Under the pieces are notes generated by a model, which worked only from the letters and a program-made list of their open reading frames with translations, searched no databases and was not told the DNA's origin. This document shows, in pieces, positions 1-5,635 of a DNA stretch of 9,072 nucleotides. The stretch's first letter is position 1, and every line of letters starts with the position of its first letter. Location of the stretch: assembly GCA_003219945.1 (NCBI GenBank), contig QHQV01000297.1:3303-12374 (forward strand), read 5' to 3'. The position numbers were made by a program, and so were the translations under genes. The stretch comes from Verrucomicrobiota bacterium (GTDB lineage: Bacteria > Verrucomicrobiota > Verrucomicrobiia > Chthoniobacterales > UBA10450).

Positions 1-1069
1 ACCGGCCCCGGCTGTCGCGGCGCTTGGACTCGTCGTTTTGATAAGCGTCGCCGCATTGATCTTCCATACAACTGGTTCGTACGGTTTTCCGCTCACTTGG
101 ATTTTTATCGGATTGGCTGCGGTTTGGGTTTGTTTGGAATTCCTGCTACGCAGCTCCGCTTTTCAATTTTGGGTGCCCGTGGCAATTACATTTTGCGCCC
201 TAGTTACCACGTATCTTTGCCTCCCGACAAACTGTGGAGTGCCGCGATATAATTTTTCTCAAGAACTGATTAAACCTGAACCGCTCGATCCGCAGCGGCT
301 TTATCTCAGTGTGTATCCATGGGCGGAACTTACCTATGCTGCGACAAACAAGCCGCAGCCGGTCGGCCAAACTCTACGGCCGGGAAGCACCTCGATGTGG
401 GCCGGCTTGCGATTCGTCAATGGCTACAGCCCGATCCGCGCCGCAGGCGTGGCGCGCGAATTCGCAACCAGCATCCACGGTGAAATTAATCCTGACGTAG
501 GAAGCCATTTACTCAATCATCAAGCCGGCAGAGATGGCGAGCTCGCTCTGATGGGCGTGGACGGCGTCGTCGTTGCGCAAGAGGTGAGTATTACGCCCCA
601 GCCGAGTTCTGAATGGGAACTGGTCGTTTCAACTGATGAAGGAAAGGTTTTTCATCGGCGCCGCGCGCCGTTCTCACGCGTGCGCTCGGTTACCTCAATC
701 GATTCGCGGCCGAACGACCAATTTGTGCTGGCGACGATCTCACAGGTTAATGAATCGCGAAATTTCGTTAACGCAGATATTGATGTACCAGCGGGTGATC
801 GGTCAGCGCTTTTGACTTTTTCGCGCCCATATTTCCGCGGATACAAAGCCAGAATTGGAAATCAGAAACTCGCCATGACGTCTTATCGCGGATTATTTCC
901 AATTTTGGAAGTTCGAGCGGGCACACATGGGCGCCTCACGGTTGAGTATAGACCAGCTTGGTTGCTGTGGGGAGGGTGCTTGGCTGTCGTTTCAGGATTG
1001 ATCGTCCTCCTCGGCATTATCGCCGCGTGGCGCTACTCTTGTTCGACTGGAACGGAATCATGTTCTTGA
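1..1069 (+). CDS. YfhO-like integral membrane protein, C-terminal part (5' end outside window)
   Basis: The frame is open from the window edge (first full codon at 2) to TGA at 1067-1069, so the gene starts upstream; the TTG at 38 is internal. About 355 residues are visible. The first 75 or so contain two or three hydrophobic membrane segments. A soluble region of roughly 230 residues follows. One last hydrophobic helix (about nt 955-1035) leads into a short polar tail. The segment before that helix, with FSRPYFRGYKA, a GLFPILEV stretch and VEYRPAWLLWGG, resembles the end of YfhO-family proteins, where a beta-rich domain precedes a terminal helix. YfhO proteins are large multi-pass membrane proteins linked in some bacteria to glycosylation of cell-surface polymers. 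The substrate here cannot be told. The gene converges on the broken sulfotransferase gene and overlaps its tail by 37 bp. The family call rests on the C-terminal pattern only; another large multi-pass membrane glycosyltransferase is possible. Confidence 0.6.
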   Translation, partial: PAPAVAALGLVVLISVAALIFHTTGSYGFPLTWIFIGLAAVWVCLEFLLRSSAFQFWVPVAITFCALVTTYLCLPTNCGVPRYNFSQELIKPEPLDPQRLYLSVYPWAELTYAATNKPQPVGQTLRPGSTSMWAGLRFVNGYSPIRAAGVAREFATSIHGEINPDVGSHLLNHQAGRDGELALMGVDGVVVAQEVSITPQPSSEWELVVSTDEGKVFHRRRAPFSRVRSVTSIDSRPNDQFVLATISQVNESRNFVNADIDVPAGDRSALLTFSRPYFRGYKARIGNQKLAMTSYRGLFPILEVRAGTHGRLTVEYRPAWLLWGGCLAVVSGLIVLLGIIAAWRYSCSTGTESCS

Positions 1070-2079
1070 TTTCTATTTTTGCCTCGGTCGCTTTCGCCGC
1101 CGCTGGATGCAATCGATTCCAGGATGATTCCGACGCAACGGCAAATTCGTTGAGACTCAGTCATGTCGGAATATCTGACTTCACCCTTGCTTGACATGAA
1201 ATGCGTGCGGTAAATCCCATCCGCGTCCGCATCGCTGCAATACGTACTCAAGAGCCACCGGTTTTCGCCGCGGAAACATCCCTCGATCCTGCCTTCGTCC
1301 TCTGGAGAAAGCATTTCAATGTTGGTTGATCGAAACTCCTTTGGGAGCGCGCGCGTCAGGGCCAGCATCAGCCGGTTGTCGTGAACATCAGAGAAAAGAT
1401 AGCGATTTTTCGACAGAACGTGCAGGATCGAGACGTCGAGACTGGGATTTCGGGCTTCGCTTTCAAACCTGTACTCTTTCCGTGAAAGGCCGAGCAGATT
1501 GAAACAATCCTGAGCAGGATTTCCGCCGGCTAGCAATTCCGGAAATTAAAAATGGGACGTGGATGTTTGCCGCTGGGAGCGTGGATTTCCACGTTTCAAT
1601 GTCGCGCTTGAAGGCTGGTGTACGGCTGTCCAGACATTGAGCAACAAAATCGCTGAGCGACGCTCCCGTTTTCAGCCCCCATTGCTTCCAAGCCGACGGT
1701 ATCCATTGAAGTTGAGGCCGAAGGTAAAAAATTACCGACACGTCACATTGGCTGTCGAGTCCTGCCAATAGATCGGCCATTCCGGGATTAGTCAGCTTTT
1801 CGGCGCTCGGGATCGCAAGCTGATGTCCTTTTCGCTTTAACAGAGGTGCAATTTCGGCGTTGAGTCTTCGCGTGAGGTTTTCGGAATGCTTCCTCGCCTG
1901 CTCAAGACACCAAATCGGCGTGCCGATGAGATCGGCAGCCGTTTCCGCAATCCTCAAGTTTTTATCAAAAACAAAACATTATCCTTCTGTAGGTTGCGAA
2001 AATTCTGGAAAATCGCAGTGCGAATGCTCGCACTTCCGCACTTCGCAAATCCCGTATGAATAAGAAGGCGCGATCTCAC
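1033..2079 (-). pseudogene. Sulfotransferase-like gene broken by two compensating frameshifts
   Basis: Three adjacent reading-frame pieces join into one sulfotransferase-like protein of about 348 residues. Piece 1 starts at a GTG (2079-2077) and has the PAPS-binding P-loop-like HTGFAKCGSASIR; its Lys codon is 2043-2041. It runs into a stop near 1955. Piece 2 continues in another frame from about 1965 to 1545 and carries SAEKL, then VIFYLRPQLQWIPSAWKQW, which fits the 3'-phosphate-binding region of the family. Piece 3 resumes in the first frame with PELLAGGNPAQDCFNLLGLS and ends at TAG (1035-1033). The first break is explained by one base lost near the A5 run 1967-1971 (plus strand). The second is explained by one extra base near AAA 1543-1545. 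The breaks have opposite sign, so the total stays a multiple of three. The enzyme would move sulfate from PAPS to a carbohydrate or similar acceptor. It follows E2 by 42 bp. Sequencing error is possible, but all neighbouring genes are intact. Confidence 0.75.
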
Positions 2080-2080
2080 G

Positions 2081-2102
2081 TAAGGCGGCGTTAAGACGGC
2101 GT
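2081..2102. repeat. Imperfect 11-bp tandem duplication before the sulfotransferase pseudogene
   Basis: TAAGGCGGCGT (2081-2091) is followed directly by TAAGACGGCGT (2092-2102), with one mismatch. It lies in the 42-bp gap between the E2 stop and the presumed GTG start of the pseudogene. It may be a small slippage duplication; no function is evident. Confidence 0.5.
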
Positions 2103-2121
2103 GTTTATAGCAGCACGGCGC

Positions 2122-3342
2122 TTAGAGTTCCTTGGGATCCTCGAGCAATTCGATCACAAGTTTGAGCAAACGGCTTGCGCCGCCGCCGTCGATGCTTCGA
2201 TGATCGAAGCTTAAGGTGATTTGCGCCTCGGTTTTGGGTACGAATTCGTTTTTGGTTTCTTCCCACGACGGAACCTTTTTGCCGACGCCGAGACCGAGCA
2301 GCAAGGTTTGATCGGGGAGAGGAATCGGCGTGCCCCATTCCATTCCGAAAATCCCGAAGTTGGAAACCGTGGCGATGCCGCCGGTCTGCATGTCAGGCGA
2401 AATCCGTCGCTGTCGCGCGAGCTCGATCAGTTCCTTGTATTTTGTGGTGAGATCGGCAAGCGACGTTTTGTCGGCACCGCGAATAACGGGCACCATGATT
2501 CCGTCTTCAGCTTCGACGGCAATTCCAATGTCAATCGAGTTTGATTGCACCACGCGATTCCCGAAGAATTTCGCCGCCGCGGCTGGATTTTCCGCCAGCG
2601 CAAGCGCAAGCGCGCGCAGCGCGTAAAGGCCGAGGCCGGGCTTCGGATCGCGCGATTGCCGATCTTTTAACATTGGATCGAGATTCACCGATGAACCGAT
2701 TGTTGAAAGAGGACGTGTCCAACTCCGACGCATCGCATCGGCCACACCGGCACGAATCTTTGAGGCCTCATGCGCTGTCTGGTCCTCGATCTTGTGCAGA
2801 AAACTTTCGAGGTCTTTGATCGTGACGCGATTGCCGGTGCCGGTTCCCATGATCCCTGCGAGATCGGCAGTTGTCAGCTGCAATTCAGCCATGCGCGCGC
2901 GTACGCGCGGGGACATGAAGGTTGCGCCTTTCGTAATCGCTGGAACGGGCAGACCGTCGGCCCGGTCGCCGTCGCGTGCACCGATCTTCTTCCCTCGCGC
3001 CGGAGCAACTTCCTGATCGGCGCGCACAGGAATCTCTTCCGCGACTTCCTTCTGCGGTGAAGCTGGTGGCGCGTGTTTGGCGAACCGTGCAGCGTCTTGT
3101 TCGTTTGCTTCAACGTAACCGAGTACTGCGCCCACGGGATAAGTCTCCGTCAATTGCACGGTGATTCGCTCAATCTTGCCCTTGCAAGGCGTGGTTACGC
3201 CCATGACCGCTTTGTTCGTCTCGACGTCGATGATTTCCTGATCGTCCACAACTTCGTCGCCAGGTTTGATCTTGATATCGACGATGGTGGCTTCGGCAAT
3301 TGATTCGCCGAGCTGCGGCATGATGATCGGGACTTGCGGCAT
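2122..3342 (-). CDS. Dihydrolipoamide acyltransferase, E2 component of a 2-oxo-acid dehydrogenase complex (pdhC/bkdB type)
   Basis: The 406-residue E2 core enzyme accepts the acyl group from E1 on a swinging lipoyl arm and passes it to CoA. Residues 1-77 form one lipoyl domain starting MPQVPIIMPQLGES; the lipoylated lysine is K44 in ETNKA, where most relatives have ETDKA. A linker rich in Ala, Pro, Glu and Lys follows. Residues 143-182 form the peripheral-subunit-binding domain (MSPRVRARMAE ... GTGTGNRVTIKDL). The rest is the catalytic domain, with SNFGIFGMEWGTPI and the active-site motif DHRSIDGG (His381, Asp385). The ATG at 3342-3340 is chosen because the lipoyl domain begins exactly there; the frame stays open upstream to 3651, but that part overlaps E1 beta and is not E2-like. 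The start lies 4 bp after the E1 beta stop, so translation is probably coupled. Length is normal for a one-lipoyl E2. Pyruvate or branched-chain 2-oxo acids are the likely substrates; the sequence does not decide. Confidence 0.93.
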   Translation of the reverse strand: MPQVPIIMPQLGESIAEATIVDIKIKPGDEVVDDQEIIDVETNKAVMGVTTPCKGKIERITVQLTETYPVGAVLGYVEANEQDAARFAKHAPPASPQKEVAEEIPVRADQEVAPARGKKIGARDGDRADGLPVPAITKGATFMSPRVRARMAELQLTTADLAGIMGTGTGNRVTIKDLESFLHKIEDQTAHEASKIRAGVADAMRRSWTRPLSTIGSSVNLDPMLKDRQSRDPKPGLGLYALRALALALAENPAAAAKFFGNRVVQSNSIDIGIAVEAEDGIMVPVIRGADKTSLADLTTKYKELIELARQRRISPDMQTGGIATVSNFGIFGMEWGTPIPLPDQTLLLGLGVGKKVPSWEETKNEFVPKTEAQITLSFDHRSIDGGGASRLLKLVIELLEDPKEL

Positions 3343-3346
3343 GGAT

Positions 3347-4315
3347 TTACTCGCGAAGCAACGCCCCCGCTTTTGCGACAATATTTTTTGCGTTTGGCCG
3401 GTGCGCGCTCCAGAGATTTGGATGATATGGAATCGGTGTGTCTTTCGCATTGAGACGTTGGGGCGCGGCATCGAGCAGATGAAAGCCTTGGTTAGTGACC
3501 CGTGCGATAACCTCCGCAGTCGTGCCGCCCCAGGGAAATGATTCGCCGACGCAAAGCAAGCGGCCGGTGCGCGCGATAGAAGCAAGCACGGTATCGGTGT
3601 CCAATGGCTTGACCGTGCGCAGGTCGACAACCTCAACCTCGAAACCTTCACGCGCGAGTTCCTCCGCAGCGGCTAGAGATTCCTGCGTCATTGCGCTGTA
3701 ACTCACGATCGTGAGATCGCGCCCCTCCCGCGCAATGCGCGCACGTCCAATTGGCAAACCTTTGTCCGGCAATTTGTCGGCCTTGAGATGGTAATAAAGA
3801 TATTTGTGCTCGCAGTAAACGACAGGGTCATCGATGGTCACAGCTTCGATCAACATCGTGTAAGCGTCTTCCACCGTGGCCGGTGTCATCACTATCAGAC
3901 CCGGATAATGCGCGTAAAGCGATTCCATAGATTGACTGTGAAACGGACCGCTTCCCTTCGTTCCGCCACAGGGCAAACGCACGGTGATCGGCACCGGCAC
4001 GCCTGTTCGCCAGTAATGCGTACCTGCGTTGTTTAGGATTTGGTTCAGGGCGATGCTTGAGAAATCCGCAAATTGCATTTCCACAATCGGCCGCATCCCC
4101 TGCATCGCAGCGCCAATGGCAGTACCGACGATCGCATCTTCACTGATCGGTGTGTTCAACACGCGCTTCGGAAATTCCTTCGCTAAGCCTTTCGTTGCCT
4201 TGAAGGCGCCGCCAAATGTCCCACCGACATCCTGTCCGTAAATGAAAACGCGATCGTCGTCGCGCAACAATTTTGCCTGCGCTTCTCGAATCGCTTCGAG
4301 ATAAGTGATGCTCAT
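3347..4315 (-). CDS. 2-oxo-acid dehydrogenase E1 component, beta subunit (pdhB/bkdA2/acoB type)
   Basis: This 322-residue protein is the beta half of the E1 heterotetramer that decarboxylates a 2-oxo acid with thiamine diphosphate and acylates the E2 lipoyl arm. The N-terminal pyrimidine-binding domain (about residues 1-180) carries TPISEDAIVGTAIG, in which Glu59 matches the glutamate that contacts the cofactor pyrimidine. It also carries PIVEMQFADF and GPFHSQSMESLYAHYPGL, in which His126 matches the active-site histidine region. The C-terminal transketolase-like domain (about 195-320) carries LTIVSYSAMTQ, EVVDLRTVKPLD and GESFPWGG. The ATG at 4315-4313 begins MSITYLEAIREA, the usual start for the family, and length is typical. 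No clear ribosome-binding site is visible. It lies 78 bp after E1 alpha and 4 bp before E2 in one operon. Pyruvate, branched-chain 2-oxo-acid and acetoin enzymes are too alike here to name the substrate. Confidence 0.93.
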   Translation of the reverse strand: MSITYLEAIREAQAKLLRDDDRVFIYGQDVGGTFGGAFKATKGLAKEFPKRVLNTPISEDAIVGTAIGAAMQGMRPIVEMQFADFSSIALNQILNNAGTHYWRTGVPVPITVRLPCGGTKGSGPFHSQSMESLYAHYPGLIVMTPATVEDAYTMLIEAVTIDDPVVYCEHKYLYYHLKADKLPDKGLPIGRARIAREGRDLTIVSYSAMTQESLAAAEELAREGFEVEVVDLRTVKPLDTDTVLASIARTGRLLCVGESFPWGGTTAEVIARVTNQGFHLLDAAPQRLNAKDTPIPYHPNLWSAHRPNAKNIVAKAGALLRE

Positions 4316-4337
4316 GGCTGTACCACGTGAATCGTTA

Positions 4338-4374
4338 ATCGGAATTCCGATCTGACGTTGTAACGGTGTAACGG
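4338..4374. promoter_or_regulatory. Palindrome and direct repeat in the E1 alpha-E1 beta gap (possible binding or RNA site)
   Basis: The 78-bp gap between E1 alpha and E1 beta holds a perfect 14-bp palindrome, ATCGGAATTCCGAT (4338-4351). Seven bases later comes an exact tandem direct repeat, TGTAACGG twice (4359-4374). Such a gap is long next to the 4-bp E1 beta-E2 spacing, and two ordered elements suggest an operator or an mRNA element. There is no T-run to make it a classic terminator. The function is inferred only. Confidence 0.3.
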
Positions 4375-4393
4375 ATCAGGTTGATGAGATTCG

Positions 4394-5476
4394 TCATTCG
4401 TCCTCGCCCACGTGGTCAACAAGATCGCGTGTGGATAACGCGCACCAATCTTCTTTGTCAGCTTCTGGCACGGCTTCTTTTTGAGCAGTGGCAACTGCGT
4501 CATCTACTTGCGCGACGGCGTCTTTGCGCCATTCGGCCAGCGCATTCGGATCCAGCAGATTGGATTCGATAATCGTTTGCTCGGCGAGCTTCAAACAGTC
4601 CCGCGCAAAGGGCTGACCCTTCATATCTTCGGGTACGTAGCTGGCGTCATCGTGTTCACCATGACCGGAAAGGCGCAGCAGCGAGGCGACCACTAACTGC
4701 GGCGGACGCCCTGCACGCGCGCGTTTGACTGCGCCTCCAATTACATCCAGGCACGCGGCAAGATCGGTGCCGTCCAGACTATAACCTTCGAACCCGTATC
4801 CGATTGCCCGCTCCACCAGGTCATCGCACGCGAATTCGCGGTCGTTAGGCGTTGAGTACGCGTAATGATTATTTGTCGCAACCACCACAAGGGGCACCTG
4901 TTCCACAGCGGCTATGTTCATTCCTTCGTGAAACGCACCGGTTTGCATTCCGCCTTCGCCGATACACGACAGGCCGACGAAATCTTTCTCTCCTCGAAAT
5001 CGTTTCGCCATCAATGTGCCGACGGTAACTGAAACCATCGCGCCCAGATGACTGATCATCGCCAGTTCGTTGTCGCGTGGATGCCCTCGATGAATATTGC
5101 CGTCGCGCCCACGCATCGGGCCCAGGCGCGAGCCGAGATATGTGCGCGTGACGTCAACTAACGGTTCGCCAAACGCAGATCGCCCGGCCTGGTCACGAAT
5201 CAGCGGCGCAAAAATGTCGCCTTTTTCTAAAAACAAACCGCATGCGACGCTGACCGCTTCCTGGCCCTTACCGATGTAAACGCCGCCTGTGATCTGACCG
5301 CCGCGATAGAGACTAACGAGCTTTTCCTCAAGTGCACGTGCCAGCAGCATCCAGCGAAAGGCTTCCAGAAAACGTTCGTGGGGAGGCGCGGTTTTGTCTG
5401 CAGCAGCTTCCCCCAGCGATGCGGGCGTACGCTTTTTTCTTTTTAATTTTGCAGTCCGCTGCGCCGTCTGAAGCAT
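4394..5476 (-). CDS. 2-oxo-acid dehydrogenase E1 component, alpha subunit (pdhA/bkdA1/acoA type)
   Basis: This 360-residue protein is the alpha half of the thiamine-diphosphate E1 enzyme and binds the cofactor diphosphate through Mg2+. Family blocks in order are FRWMLLARALEEKL, then GGVYIGKGQEAVSVACG, then PLIRDQAGRSAFG, then GRDGNIHRGH, which sits near where active-site histidines lie in relatives. The cofactor motif is G173-E-G-(26 residues)-N202-N203, beginning IGEGGMQTGAFHEGMN and ending ATNNHYAYSTP. The usual motif is GDG, so the metal-binding Asp is Glu here. The loop RLSGHGEHDD (about 268-277) matches the substrate/phosphorylation-loop region. The start is ATG 5476-5474; the first 25 or so residues are a basic, Lys-rich tail (KLKRKKR) outside the catalytic fold. 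No Shine-Dalgarno sequence precedes it, and a candidate -10 box ends only 6 bases upstream. It is first in the E1 alpha, E1 beta, E2 operon and lies 159 bp downstream of smc. Length is normal for the family. Confidence 0.93.
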   Translation of the reverse strand: MLQTAQRTAKLKRKKRTPASLGEAAADKTAPPHERFLEAFRWMLLARALEEKLVSLYRGGQITGGVYIGKGQEAVSVACGLFLEKGDIFAPLIRDQAGRSAFGEPLVDVTRTYLGSRLGPMRGRDGNIHRGHPRDNELAMISHLGAMVSVTVGTLMAKRFRGEKDFVGLSCIGEGGMQTGAFHEGMNIAAVEQVPLVVVATNNHYAYSTPNDREFACDDLVERAIGYGFEGYSLDGTDLAACLDVIGGAVKRARAGRPPQLVVASLLRLSGHGEHDDASYVPEDMKGQPFARDCLKLAEQTIIESNLLDPNALAEWRKDAVAQVDDAVATAQKEAVPEADKEDWCALSTRDLVDHVGEDE

Positions 5477-5482
5477 CGCGTC

Positions 5483-5512
5483 ATTTTAGCCAAGATCAGC
5501 AACTGCGCGCAA
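5483..5512 (-). promoter_or_regulatory. Candidate promoter for the dehydrogenase operon, possibly giving a leaderless mRNA
   Basis: On the minus strand TAAAAT (5488-5483) matches five of six bases of a -10 consensus. It is preceded after 18 bases by TTGCGC (5512-5507), a weak -35 match (three of six). The -10 box ends six bases before the E1 alpha ATG, so transcription would begin at or next to the start codon. The absence of a ribosome-binding site fits that. The match is short and could be chance. Confidence 0.3.
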
Positions 5513-5564
5513 AGTTTTTTGTGGTACGGCGGTCTTGGCCATGGGGCAGATAGAAGTCTCGCCT

Positions 5565-5632
5565 CCTGCTGAAATTTCTGTTGAGGTTCAGCAGGCTGGA
5601 AGCCCGCTGGCCACACAGGCAAGATGCCTGTG
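5565..5632. repeat. Cluster of three overlapping or adjacent hairpin-forming inverted repeats
   Basis: Three inverted repeats lie in 68 bp, just downstream of the smc stop. Repeat 1 pairs CCTGCTGAA (5565-5573) with TTCAGCAGG (5587-5595), a perfect 9-bp stem around a 13-base loop. Repeat 2 pairs GCAGGCT (5591-5597) with AGCCCGC (5601-5607), one mismatch, loop GGA; it shares bases with repeat 1, so the two stems compete. Repeat 3 pairs CACAGGCA (5614-5621) with TGCCTGTG (5625-5632), a perfect 8-bp stem with loop AGA, three bases from the smc stop codon. There is no T-run on either side, so an ordinary intrinsic terminator is unlikely. The short-loop GC hairpins look like dispersed REP-like palindromes; that is inference from form and memory. 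Confidence 0.65.
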
Positions 5633-5635
5633 CTA

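Noticed and set aside
1463..1957. A separate 164-residue protein starting at TTG 1957
   Set aside because: It is the middle of the broken sulfotransferase; its last 27 or so residues are out-of-frame sequence and its N-terminus lacks the P-loop found just upstream in another frame.
3343..3651. An N-terminal extension of about 103 residues for E2
   Set aside because: It overlaps the E1 beta coding region, has no E2-like or targeting sequence, and the lipoyl domain starts exactly at the ATG at 3342.
4312..4503. A small 63-residue gene spanning the E1 alpha-E1 beta gap
   Set aside because: It overlaps the end of E1 alpha in another frame, has no ribosome-binding site and no recognisable content.
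5614..5632. Intrinsic terminator for smc
   Set aside because: The stem is good, but no T-run follows it on the minus strand, and similar hairpins lie beside it, so a repeat cluster is the better reading.
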